DNA of 64,000 bases from Bacteroidia bacterium (GTDB lineage: Bacteria; Bacteroidota; Bacteroidia; J057): the NCBI GenBank assembly GCA_041391665.1, contig JAWKNO010000002.1, forward strand, positions 1,302,001-1,366,000, read 5' to 3'. Position numbers and translations under genes: made by a program. The notes below the pieces were generated by a model. It made no database searches and had not been told where the DNA came from. It saw nothing but the letters and a program-made list of their open reading frames with translations. Position 1 is the stretch's first letter. The number at the start of each line of letters is the position of its first letter. This document shows, one piece after another, positions 53,355-62,043 of the stretch.

Positions 53355-55895
53355 TTATTCCCACTCTTTCGCCAGATCGGGTCTTCCCTCCAATTGATAG
53401 AGTTCCGCTAATGCCGATCTGGCCATTGGGAGGTTATACTTTGCGGAACCGTCTTTGGAGTACGCACCTACAGCTTCCATCAACAAATCTTTCGCAGAGG
53501 ATAATTTCCCCACCTTAACCAGGCTTCTTCCCAAAAACAAAGCGATATCAGCAAGAACCGGGTGGCCGTCAGGCAGGGAATTTTGCAGATAATCTCTCGC
53601 CTGCGTTGCAGTGTTCACAGAGGCCTGATAGTTGCCCTGGTCGTACTGTACCAGGCAGAGCGTTATGAGTGGGTATGCAGCGCGCGGATTGGACCCGGGA
53701 AGCGTTTTACGATAAATTTCATAGGTACGGAGAAGTGAATCTGAGGCTTCACCAAGGCGGTTTTGTCGTTTGAGACTCAGACTCAGATTTTGAAGGGTAT
53801 TGGCATACATATAGGAGTCCGTGCCATATTTTTGCGCCTTTAATTGCAGATTTTTCCGGTAAATTTCTTCCTCTTCCGCAAATTTTCCATTATCGCCCAA
53901 TACGAGTGCCAGGTTGTGCAGGGTACTGAGAATTTCGTCATGGGTAGGTGGGAGAATTTTTTCCTGCATGACAAGCGCCTGCCGGAGCCAGGCTTCTGCC
54001 GTATCTGTTTTTTGCTGATAGCGGGCTACAACAGCTCTGGAATTGAGTAAAATCGCATGATAGGGATGGGTCGCGGGATATACTTCCCGAGCTAAAATGG
54101 TGGCAATCCCCATCAGAGAATCCGCTTCGCCATAGGCACCCAGATCACGGCGGGCCATGGCACGTGCGTGAAGTGCGATGAGATAGGGTTCTGTTCTTTC
54201 CTGTTGATGAGCAGTGAAATCCTTTATGGCAAGAGAGAGTACAGAATCAGCCATTACCATTTCTCCCCTTGTGACAAGGCTGTACCCCCAGCTCTGCCAT
54301 ACCTGTGCAGGCGTAAAGTCTCTATCGCGGGTTTCCAATGCGAGGCGCAATGCCTCCAGGTACAGGGAGTCTGCCAAATGGGCGGTAGTTGTATTTTGTG
54401 CCATCTGGAAAATCATGGAGATCTGCTCCGGGCTTCCTTCCGGGTAGTACTTTATCGCTTTTTGATTAAGCGAATAGGCAGAATCGTAAATGGTAAGTCC
54501 TGCATACATTTTTGCCGCAGCTGCATATAAATCTGCCTGCACGATGGGTTGTCCGGCAAGGTCTTTTTCAATTCCTGGAATGGCGGTCGAAAGAAATTCC
54601 CTGACAGAGAGATCGGGCCCCAGATCCTGTTGGTGGAAAGGATTGGGGCTGTCAAAAAAGCCTACCAGCCATGAAAGTGTGGCTTCTGCGCGGTCTCGGG
54701 CGATTCGCGCCTGTCGTGCTTGCCAAAGGGCAATGCCAAGCCCACTTGTCAGGGACAATACAATCATTGCAGCAGCAATTATGGTTCGCCGGTTACGGCG
54801 AAAGTAGCGCGAAGTGCGATAACTCCAGCTATCGGGCTGGGCCAATACCGGACGGTTTTCCATCCATCGGTTGAGGTCGTCTGCCATAGCCGATACACTG
54901 GCATACCGGCGTTCAGGTTCTTTCCTCAATGCCATAAATACAATCGCTGCCAGATCGCCCTGTAACTGTTCGTGGCTGGCAGGAGCAGTTGTTTGAATGA
55001 TTTCCTGTTGTTGATGTCTGTCTTTTCCCTCCAGGTGATAAGGCCGCCGGGAAGTGATCATCTCGTACAATACCAGCCCCAATTGGTAGAGGTCTGAGGC
55101 TGTGCCAAGGGGGAGCCCTTCCATTTGTTCGGGACTAGCGTAGGCGGGTGTCAGCCACTGCTGTCCGTCCTGGGTAAGGTGTTGGGCATCTTCGTCAAGC
55201 AGTCGGGCAATACCAAAATCCAGCAGCTTGATTTCCCCACGGTCGTCCACCAATATATTGGCGGGTTTCAGATCCCGGTGTAAGATCAGACGGCCATGTG
55301 CGTAAGCTACCGCGTCCAGAATACTCATAAAAAGCCGTATACGATCCTGAATGGAGGGGTTTACCCGGTTGATGTAATCGATTAGTGGCTCTCCCCCGAT
55401 ATATTCCATCACAAAATAGGGTAAACCCATGGGGGTACTGCCCCCGTCAATCATTCGGGCAATATGGGGGTGCTGGATAGATGCCAGCAATTTCCTTTCC
55501 TGGTGAAAACGGGAGACGACATGATCCGTGTCAACACCTCTTTTCATCACTTTAATCGCCACCTTTTGAGAGAAACCGTCGCCGATTCGCTCAGCCAGGT
55601 ATACAATTGCCATTCCACCCCGGCCAATTTCCTCTTGTACGTGATAGTTATCCAACTGGTCGCCTGGAAGAAGGGGTGCCTCACCCCATTCGAGCATGGC
55701 ACTGACTTGTTGTTGCTGCCATTCTTCAAAAAATGTCTCTTCCGGCTGATAGTGGGAAAGCAGATCAATTACTTCCTCAAACATGGCGGTATCTCCTCCA
55801 CAGGCAGTCTGCAGAAATGCCACATGCTCTTTTTGGGGCCGTTCAAGTGCCTGGTGAAACAAGGATTTAATTTGTTGCCAGCGATCGGGAGTCAT
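53355..55895 (-). CDS. Transmembrane Ser/Thr protein kinase with TPR domain
   Basis: A Hanks-type kinase of 846 residues. Start chosen at 55895 (MTPDRWQQIK), the usual N-terminus of these sigma-linked kinases; the upstream ATG at 55937 gives an unlikely leader. Kinase core about 85-350: Gly loop GRGGMAIVY, K115 in VAIKVMK, H206-R207-D208 with LKPAN, D226-F227-G228 and an APE-like SPEQM. A single transmembrane helix (about 380-405, IIAAAMIVLSLTSGLGIAL) leads to a long TPR array outside (for example YLQNSLPDGHPVLADIALFLGR). Adjacent to its ECF sigma gene, as in the TIGR02999/sigma-kinase pairs. It probably transmits a periplasmic signal. Confidence 0.92.
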   Translation of the reverse strand: MTPDRWQQIKSLFHQALERPQKEHVAFLQTACGGDTAMFEEVIDLLSHYQPEETFFEEWQQQQVSAMLEWGEAPLLPGDQLDNYHVQEEIGRGGMAIVYLAERIGDGFSQKVAIKVMKRGVDTDHVVSRFHQERKLLASIQHPHIARMIDGGSTPMGLPYFVMEYIGGEPLIDYINRVNPSIQDRIRLFMSILDAVAYAHGRLILHRDLKPANILVDDRGEIKLLDFGIARLLDEDAQHLTQDGQQWLTPAYASPEQMEGLPLGTASDLYQLGLVLYEMITSRRPYHLEGKDRHQQQEIIQTTAPASHEQLQGDLAAIVFMALRKEPERRYASVSAMADDLNRWMENRPVLAQPDSWSYRTSRYFRRNRRTIIAAAMIVLSLTSGLGIALWQARQARIARDRAEATLSWLVGFFDSPNPFHQQDLGPDLSVREFLSTAIPGIEKDLAGQPIVQADLYAAAAKMYAGLTIYDSAYSLNQKAIKYYPEGSPEQISMIFQMAQNTTTAHLADSLYLEALRLALETRDRDFTPAQVWQSWGYSLVTRGEMVMADSVLSLAIKDFTAHQQERTEPYLIALHARAMARRDLGAYGEADSLMGIATILAREVYPATHPYHAILLNSRAVVARYQQKTDTAEAWLRQALVMQEKILPPTHDEILSTLHNLALVLGDNGKFAEEEEIYRKNLQLKAQKYGTDSYMYANTLQNLSLSLKRQNRLGEASDSLLRTYEIYRKTLPGSNPRAAYPLITLCLVQYDQGNYQASVNTATQARDYLQNSLPDGHPVLADIALFLGRSLVKVGKLSSAKDLLMEAVGAYSKDGSAKYNLPMARSALAELYQLEGRPDLAKEWE

Positions 55896-55937
55896 GGTTG
55901 TTGTAATCTGGATTAAACATAAAAAAATAGCGGTCAT

Positions 55938-56507
55938 TTATTGGTTTAGCTGGCGGTGTAGCCAGGCTTTTGCCATCGTCCATTCGCGTTTGACCGTAGC
56001 GGGAGATAAAGATAAATGCATGGCCGTATCTTCAATGGTCATTCCTCCGAAAAAACGGCACTCTATGATTTGTGCCTGGCGGGAATCATACTCACTGAGT
56101 GTGTCTAAAGCCTGATTGAGGTCGATCAGAGATTCTTCCTGATGGCCTGAGAGCTGAAGATTATCATGGACTTCCTCTATGGGCATCGGTGCATTTTTGC
56201 CACCTCGTTTTTGTGCCTGTTTGTGCCGGGCGTAGTTGATGAGCAAGAAACGCATGGCCTTTGCAGCTACGCCCATAAAATGTGCACGGCTTTCCCATTC
56301 AAGTGTGGTGCCTGCTGCCAGTCGAAGATACGCTTCATGCACCAGCGCTGTGGTGTTGAGTGTTTCCTGTTGCCCTTGTTCCCATCGCAGACGGTGCGCC
56401 AATTGACGGAGCTGGCTATATACCAGGCTAAATACCTGGTCGTAAGCCTGCGCATTTCCATGACGGGCAGCCTGAAGAAGCAAGGTTAAATCATTCGTAG
56501 CTGACAT
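55938..56507 (-). CDS. ECF-type RNA polymerase sigma factor (Sigma70_ECF, kinase-linked)
   Basis: A 189-residue sigma factor with sigma2 (YDQVFSLVYSQLRQLAHRLR, LVHEAYLRL, RAHFMGVAAKAMRFLLINYARHKQAQKRGG) and sigma4 (LSEYDSRQAQIIECRFFGGMTIEDTAMHLSLSPATVKREW) regions. The ...AHRLRW...TTALVHEAYLRL... pattern is that of the ECF group that is encoded with Ser/Thr kinases (TIGR02999, from memory). It is directly followed by such a kinase. The GntR/LacI-type regulator gene ends one base before its ATG, so the three are one transcript. The sigma is probably controlled by kinase phosphorylation or binding rather than an anti-sigma factor, since none is seen. Confidence 0.9.
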   Translation of the reverse strand: MSATNDLTLLLQAARHGNAQAYDQVFSLVYSQLRQLAHRLRWEQGQQETLNTTALVHEAYLRLAAGTTLEWESRAHFMGVAAKAMRFLLINYARHKQAQKRGGKNAPMPIEEVHDNLQLSGHQEESLIDLNQALDTLSEYDSRQAQIIECRFFGGMTIEDTAMHLSLSPATVKREWTMAKAWLHRQLNQ

Positions 56508-56508
56508 A

Positions 56509-57555
56509 TTACAACGATCTTCTCCGTATCAAACGAAAAGGGTTTTCAATGTGTTTAAACTGATTGTTTAAAATCATATCTGCCGCAGTTTCGCCGAGGC
56601 GTTCAAATTCGGTGGACATGACGGTGATACCGTCCAGCAACACTTCTTTTAGCGGAGTTTCATTGTAGGAAATGATCCCCAGATTCTGCCCGGCAACCAG
56701 TTCGGTTTGCCGAAGGTATTTGATTAATTGCACCAGTTCTTCGTCTTTGATGACAACAAAAGCCACGCCTTCGGCCAGATCTTCCGGCCGCACTTCCCCT
56801 AATACCTGATGCTGAAACCGGTGGTGGTTGCAAAACTGCCGGAATCCTTTTACAATATCTTCTGAATGGTAACTTCCATGCGGGAAAATCATTTTCAGAG
56901 TGTGATATTTTCCGAGGAGATCGCTGGCTTCTTCCAGGGATTGATAAATATCTTTTTGGAAATTTTGATACACAGATCCATAATTGCCAGTGATCCCCTC
57001 TACTTTATTATCCAAAAGAATTCGTTTTTGAGCAGGGATTTTATTGATAATCTCGTGGGCTTTTTCTCGGTCTTTTTCAAAATGAGGAATAATTACATAA
57101 TAGTGATAATCCTCTGCCAGATGCTCTTCGATCAGATAGCGAAAAACCTTTTGGTCATTGTGATAGACATAAAAATCAATAGAGGCCTGCTCACTCAATC
57201 TGCTGACAAATGCATCATAAATAATTTTTTTATGCGCACTGAGCTTGTTGAAAAGTAAAAATATCCGGAATCGGTTGCGAATATCATTACTGACAATAAA
57301 GTAACCTTTACCCGGAACTGCTTTGATGATGCCCTGTTCTTTCAGTAAGTTATAGGCTTTAACTATGGTGTCGCGGGCCAGATAATATTCAAAGCTGGCT
57401 TCATTTACAGAAGGCAACTGGTCTCCGATATGAATCTTCCCCCTTACAATGAGGTCCTTTACAGCATGTACCAGCTGGAGATATTTGGGTGTATCTGAAT
57501 GCTCACTGATTTGTATGGATTGAAGGATGCCGGATGTATTTGAATGGGTTTTCAT
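56509..57555 (-). CDS. GntR-type DNA-binding domain fused to LacI-like sugar-binding domain
   Basis: A 348-residue regulator. Start chosen at 57555 (MKTHSNTSG), 10 bp after the GntP stop; an ATG at 57600 would overlap the permease gene. The winged helix (residues about 20-95: KYLQLVHAVKDLIV, LPSVNEASFEYYLARDTIVKAYNLL, GKGYFI) is followed by a periplasmic-binding-protein-like effector domain (about 100-340, FVSRLSEQASIDFYVYHN, FVVIKDEELVQLI, LGIISYNETPLKEVL). This GntR-PBP hybrid form is typical for sugar regulators of Bacteroidota. With the upstream GntP permease it probably controls sugar-acid uptake. Sugar identity unknown. Confidence 0.85.
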   Translation of the reverse strand: MKTHSNTSGILQSIQISEHSDTPKYLQLVHAVKDLIVRGKIHIGDQLPSVNEASFEYYLARDTIVKAYNLLKEQGIIKAVPGKGYFIVSNDIRNRFRIFLLFNKLSAHKKIIYDAFVSRLSEQASIDFYVYHNDQKVFRYLIEEHLAEDYHYYVIIPHFEKDREKAHEIINKIPAQKRILLDNKVEGITGNYGSVYQNFQKDIYQSLEEASDLLGKYHTLKMIFPHGSYHSEDIVKGFRQFCNHHRFQHQVLGEVRPEDLAEGVAFVVIKDEELVQLIKYLRQTELVAGQNLGIISYNETPLKEVLLDGITVMSTEFERLGETAADMILNNQFKHIENPFRLIRRRSL

Positions 57556-57565
57556 ATCTCCCTTT

Positions 57566-58948
57566 TCAGAAAAATAGCGAAAATAACCAAACTTCAGCAA
57601 GACCAGTAATAGAAATCATAAATAACACGAATGTCAGACTTTGCAAGGTTTGTTTTTCTGTAAATCCACTCATTTTACCCACCACCCAAAAACCGCTGTC
57701 ATTCATCCATGAGAGGGTGAGTGAACCAAAGCCGGTTGCGAGGAAAATCAGGAGCAGCGGATAGGGCAGGGTGGAGCCGTCGCCAACCAGCGGAACCATA
57801 ATATTTGCTGTGGTGATCATTGCTACCGTACTGGATCCCTGTGCGATTTTCATCACAGCTGCTATTCCCCATGCGAGGAAAATATAATTTAACTCGTGGC
57901 CGGAAGTGGCGGCTAATATGGCGTCTCCGATGCCCGTATGTTTGATCATTGCCCCAAAAGCTCCACCTGCACTGGTAATAAGGATAATAATACCCGCAGT
58001 GGTGAGGGGGGATTCAATTTTGCCTGTAAGCTGAAACAGGTTGAGGTTCTGCTGTTTTGCCATTACCCACAACGCAATCACAGCGCCAATCAAAAGGGCG
58101 ATATTTTTATTCCCCAGAAAGTTTACGAGATTTTTTAGCGCAGGGGCGACCGATTCTTTCGGCAAAATACCGATAAGTGAAGCGATAGAAATCAATAAAA
58201 CCGGAAGGATAACCGGCAAAACAGACATCATAAATGAAGGCAGTTCGTCGTCTGATTTTGATTCCTGATTGCCCGCGATTTTGGGAATGGTGACAGGCAC
58301 ACGTTTGTCCAGCCAGTCAGAGACATAGAGCACAACTACTGCGGGAATCAGTCCCGCCACAATACCGCCGATGATCGAAACCCCCAGGTCAAGTCCATAT
58401 TCTTCTGCCATGATCAATGGCCCCGGTGTGGGTGCTACCAATACATGGGTAATGACACCGCCGCCGCAAATCGCCATCACAAAGTAGAGATATCGTTTTC
58501 CGATCCGTGAACTCAAGGCGATCGCGAGTGGAATCAGCAGAAAAAAAACCGTATCAAAAAATACCGGAATAGCCAGAAAAAAGCCGCTGATCAAAAGTGC
58601 TACACCGGCTCTTTTTTCACCCAGCACTGACAAAAACTTTCGGATAATCTTATCTGCTGCACCACTCTCCATCAGCGCCATACCGATAATTGAAGCCAGC
58701 GCAATGACAAAACCAATTTGCCCTGCGGTAGTTCCCATTTCTATCATCGGCTGTTCTACGGCGCGAACCCACCGGCTCACTTCTTCTTTACCCGGGACGT
58801 CGGGATTGAGCAATCCGACAAATATTGCAGCCAGAATCAATGCCAGAAAGGCATGAATCCGGAAAACGGCAATAGTCAGGATAACGAAAGTAATTCCCAG
58901 CAGGAGAACCACAAAAGGATAGTAAGTAGTAGTCGCAAGCAGTATCAT
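57566..58948 (-). CDS. GntP-family gluconate/sugar acid:H+ symporter
   Basis: A 460-residue inner-membrane transporter with about 12 hydrophobic helices. It matches the GntP family (LGITFVILTIAVFRIHAFLAL, AGVALLISGFFLAIPVFFDTVFFLLIPLA, then HVLVAPTPGPLIMAEEYG, ITSAGGAFGAMIKHTGI and GFGSLTLSWMNDSGFWVVGKMSG). The family imports gluconate, idonate, glycerate and related acids with protons. Its start codon overlaps the stop of the upstream oxidoreductase gene as TAATG, so the two are translationally coupled. The regulator gene follows. Confidence 0.93.
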   Translation of the reverse strand: MILLATTTYYPFVVLLLGITFVILTIAVFRIHAFLALILAAIFVGLLNPDVPGKEEVSRWVRAVEQPMIEMGTTAGQIGFVIALASIIGMALMESGAADKIIRKFLSVLGEKRAGVALLISGFFLAIPVFFDTVFFLLIPLAIALSSRIGKRYLYFVMAICGGGVITHVLVAPTPGPLIMAEEYGLDLGVSIIGGIVAGLIPAVVVLYVSDWLDKRVPVTIPKIAGNQESKSDDELPSFMMSVLPVILPVLLISIASLIGILPKESVAPALKNLVNFLGNKNIALLIGAVIALWVMAKQQNLNLFQLTGKIESPLTTAGIIILITSAGGAFGAMIKHTGIGDAILAATSGHELNYIFLAWGIAAVMKIAQGSSTVAMITTANIMVPLVGDGSTLPYPLLLIFLATGFGSLTLSWMNDSGFWVVGKMSGFTEKQTLQSLTFVLFMISITGLAEVWLFSLFF

Positions 58949-60354
58949 TATCGGCTCATTTTAAATGCTTCGGTCGTCGTATAATATTTGGCGATCATGT
59001 TGGGTACTTCCCAGTCCGGAAGTTTCCCCTCTGCAAGATACTTGAGAAATTTTTCAGTTACCTGTGAAAAGTGTGCTTCATGTCCCACCTTGAAATTGTC
59101 GGGAATCACGACTTCAAATCCATTTTCCGAAGGAGAGAGGGTCAATCCCGGGTAATTGGAACTCAAGGTCTGAATCGCTGCCTGCAGGGCAGATTCAAAA
59201 TTGCCGCTGTCATCTCCCGGCAATGGCTCTACATACAGCCGTGCTTCGTAGTTTTGCTCTGCCCCTTGTCTGATCACAAGGTTGGCTTTTGTGCCGCGCA
59301 TCATAGAATAATGAGTATCCTTTGCACCTGCCGGTGCTTCAAAATTCCAGATGACGGAAGTTTTGGCGTGGATACCTTTGAGGGTATAATTGATCTCGCC
59401 ATTGGCGAAGACTTCAAGCAGAGAATCATTTTTTACCTTGTTGCTAAGATATTCGGGATATTCACCCAGGCCGGTCACTTTCCGAAACATGGAGGGCGTC
59501 AGTTCTGTAGCCCAGCGACTTACAGATTGTATTTTAATATCTTTTTGATAGTCAATAATCTGTTCTGGAAAACACTCCCACTGGATCAGATCTACCAGGT
59601 GTGTGGTTACATCGACCAGGCCTTCCCCCTGTTGATTAACATCAAAAAACCATGCAGGGCGGATCAGCGGTTTGCCAGCCACTTCTTTGGAAAAATGATG
59701 GACACTTTCTTTGGTAACAGCGGGCTCTGCTTCGGTTCCCTGGACTAATTCCCCGAAAACTGACGGAATCTGCGATAGCTCTTTCTGTAGAATGGTTGAG
59801 ACTTCATACCGTTCTGTCATGATATCATAGAGCATCACACCATTGGCTTCGGCTTTTTGAAACGCTTCGAGCAATTGCGGGAAAGCCTCCGGCTGAATCA
59901 CCATCGGCTTATCAGCCAGTACATGAAGTCCGGCCTCAATGGAAGCGAGAATATATTCTGTTTTTTTCTGGTTATTGCCTGCCAAAACCACCACATTACC
60001 GGCTTTCTCAGCCCGCATTTTTTCCATAAAATCCGGGCCTGTATAAACGACCTCGTTCCATGTTGTAGGATTTTCCGCTCTTTCATTGAAGCCGGTTACG
60101 GTATTGAGGTAGCTTTGTACATCCGGGCCATCTGGAGCATACACATGCACTGTAGGATCAACCTGGTCGTACATATATTTCTGAACCAGCGAGGCATGGA
60201 AATGCCCCGGGTCCAGGGTGATCAGTTTAATTTCACCTTTAGCACCGGAAAACTTCATAGTGGAAGGATTCGATTGTTGTGGGGAATTGCTGCAACTGCC
60301 TGAAAACAACAGAAAAACAGCAGGAATGATAAAGCGTAGCAGGTAGTTTTTCAT
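58948..60354 (-). CDS. Gfo/Idh/MocA-related lipoprotein, Oxidoreduct_C type
   Basis: A 468-residue lipoprotein (signal ending SGSC). The Rossmann domain opens with IKLITLDPGHFHASLVQ, which replaces the GxGxxG loop with a His-rich turn; this variant is typical of proteins carrying the putative oxidoreductase C-terminal domain (PF16490, from memory). Later landmarks are VVVLAGNNQKKTEYILASIEAGLHVLADKPM (EKP-type lysine) and a DVTTHLVDLIQW segment. The enzyme is outside the cytoplasm, so soluble NAD(H) access is doubtful. It heads the oxidoreductase-GntP-regulator-sigma-kinase run; sugar acid production from an exported sugar is a possible role. Confidence 0.82.
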   Translation of the reverse strand: MKNYLLRFIIPAVFLLFSGSCSNSPQQSNPSTMKFSGAKGEIKLITLDPGHFHASLVQKYMYDQVDPTVHVYAPDGPDVQSYLNTVTGFNERAENPTTWNEVVYTGPDFMEKMRAEKAGNVVVLAGNNQKKTEYILASIEAGLHVLADKPMVIQPEAFPQLLEAFQKAEANGVMLYDIMTERYEVSTILQKELSQIPSVFGELVQGTEAEPAVTKESVHHFSKEVAGKPLIRPAWFFDVNQQGEGLVDVTTHLVDLIQWECFPEQIIDYQKDIKIQSVSRWATELTPSMFRKVTGLGEYPEYLSNKVKNDSLLEVFANGEINYTLKGIHAKTSVIWNFEAPAGAKDTHYSMMRGTKANLVIRQGAEQNYEARLYVEPLPGDDSGNFESALQAAIQTLSSNYPGLTLSPSENGFEVVIPDNFKVGHEAHFSQVTEKFLKYLAEGKLPDWEVPNMIAKYYTTTEAFKMSR

Positions 60355-60590
60355 CTATTCGGGGAATTCTTTTTGCTAATATAGGCGGGAAAGTGGTTTC
60401 ACCGAAATAAATATGTGTTTTTTAATGCCTTTACCGGATGATACGATTGATGCTGCGGGTTTCTCCCAATATAACTTCCACAAAATAGATTCCGCCAGCA
60501 CCGGGTGGGCAGAACTAGATAATGAAAACTTTCCTTGTATAATAGGTAAAAATATATTAAGCTTAGGAAAGAACCGAAAACTAAGTAGCT

Positions 60591-61277
60591 ATGAATAAAG
60601 GAGTTATACTTATTATCGCGATTCTATCCGGCTTGTTTCATGGGCAGACATCTGCACAGAATGGCCTGTTTCAGGGTGTGTATATTTCTGCACATCTGCC
60701 TTATCAGAACACACAGGGTGGCCTCAATGGAAATTCTGTTTTGGTCACTCCTTCAGAGGTTTTTCTTGTACCACAGGTGGACGGCGGAGCAGGATTTGGT
60801 TTTGGAATAGGTGTCAGATATGAAGGCAATGTATTTGAATTCACCTATGACCGAACCGCACATCTGGTAACTTTTGCCGGCGCAGAAGGAAAGGCCCTGC
60901 TCCGGGTTTACTCGCTCGATTACCTGTATTTTTTTAATAGGAACAGCCCGGTTCAGCCCTATATCCAGTTTGGATGGCTTCCGGGAATGAGTCTGAAGGT
61001 GTTTGATGCTTCTGCAAGTATTGCCAACAGCGAGGATGTAAGGGATGCCAGAATTGTCGGCAGCATCGGCACCATTCACGCCGGACTGGGAACAGGATTT
61101 TTTATTCTGCCCAGACTGGAAATCCGGGGAGGTGTAACTTACCGGATGGGTAAATACACAGGGGTAGTGGGTGGAAAGGATATTGTAGCTGCCCACATCG
61201 AAGAACCGATTCGCGGCAACGGCCTGAATGCAAGAGTGAGTCTGAACGTACTCCTCTCCAAACCCAAATCGAATTAA
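60591..61277 (+). CDS. Outer-membrane beta-barrel protein
   Basis: A 228-residue protein with a signal peptide (LIIAILSGLFHGQTSAQ). The mature part is a series of amphipathic strands with Gly and aromatic residues (GGAGFGFGIGVRYEGNVFEFTYDR, YSLDYLYFFNRNSPVQPYIQFGWLPG, AGLGTGFFILPRLEIRGGVTYRMG), ending in ARVSLNVLLSK. No specific family. It is probably a small porin-like or structural barrel. Its 3' end overlaps the convergent SDR gene by 4 bp. Confidence 0.68.
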   Translation: MNKGVILIIAILSGLFHGQTSAQNGLFQGVYISAHLPYQNTQGGLNGNSVLVTPSEVFLVPQVDGGAGFGFGIGVRYEGNVFEFTYDRTAHLVTFAGAEGKALLRVYSLDYLYFFNRNSPVQPYIQFGWLPGMSLKVFDASASIANSEDVRDARIVGSIGTIHAGLGTGFFILPRLEIRGGVTYRMGKYTGVVGGKDIVAAHIEEPIRGNGLNARVSLNVLLSKPKSN

Positions 61278-62035
61278 AAATTAACAACGGCGCCACCATC
61301 TACCGGCAATACAACCCCTGTAATATACCGGGCAGCATCTGAGGCCAGAAACACAGCTGCATTGCCGATATCGTCGGGTCTCCCAAAACCGGGCATTGCA
61401 ATACGATTTTCTATTTTGGCTTTGCGGTCCGGATCAGAATTGATTGCCTTGTAAAACATCTCCGATTCAATCCAACCCGGCGCTATAGCATTGATGCGGA
61501 CATTATATGGAGAATACTCTGTCATCAGGGTATTCATCAGTCCGGTTAATGCAGTTTTTGCCGTACTGTAAGCGACTACCCGATCAATACCAAAAAGTGC
61601 AGCCATCGAGCTGATCATAATGATGCTTCCCGATTGTCTTTCAATCATTCCTTTGGCGCATTCTCGGGTAAGGGAAAATACACTCAGCAAATTGGTCTGA
61701 ATCACCCGTAAAAATTCTTCATCAGAAGTTTCCTGTGCGTATTTTTTCAGGTGAATGCCGGCATTATTGACAAGAATATCTATGTGGCCAAACCGTTTTT
61801 CCAGACCACTGACAAAAGCGGGAATCCCGGCCTGATTGGCAATGTCATTGATCTCATAAGCGGCATGGGGGCCCAGGCCTGTAACGGCAGTTTTTAACAC
61901 ATCTTCCCGCCGGCCACTGATAATGACTTTTGCGCCTGCTTCAATCATGCTTTTAGCGACGCCCAGCCCAATGCCTGTTCCCCCTCCGGTGATCAGTGCA
62001 ATTTTCCCATCAAGGGAAAAAGGATTTCTGTTCAT
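61274..62035 (-). CDS. Short-chain dehydrogenase/reductase, gluconate 5-dehydrogenase-like
   Basis: A 253-residue classical SDR. NAD(P) loop TGGGTGIG at residues 17-24, NNAG at 90-93, catalytic S142/S143 in MISSMAAL, Y156 and K160 in YSTAK. The overall pattern is close to IdnO/gluconate 5-dehydrogenases and 3-ketoacyl-ACP reductases (FabG); the nearby GntP permease and sugar-type oxidoreductases favour the sugar role. Third gene of a minus-strand operon, 8 bp after the Gfo/Idh/MocA gene. Confidence 0.9.
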   Translation of the reverse strand: MNRNPFSLDGKIALITGGGTGIGLGVAKSMIEAGAKVIISGRREDVLKTAVTGLGPHAAYEINDIANQAGIPAFVSGLEKRFGHIDILVNNAGIHLKKYAQETSDEEFLRVIQTNLLSVFSLTRECAKGMIERQSGSIIMISSMAALFGIDRVVAYSTAKTALTGLMNTLMTEYSPYNVRINAIAPGWIESEMFYKAINSDPDRKAKIENRIAMPGFGRPDDIGNAAVFLASDAARYITGVVLPVDGGAVVNF

Positions 62036-62043
62036 ACGATTGA

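Noticed and set aside
60413..60598. Small open frame of 61 codons before the outer-membrane protein gene
   Set aside because: No signal, no family pattern, composition of a random frame, and it overlaps the start of the next gene. The 236-bp gap otherwise holds no feature I can support.
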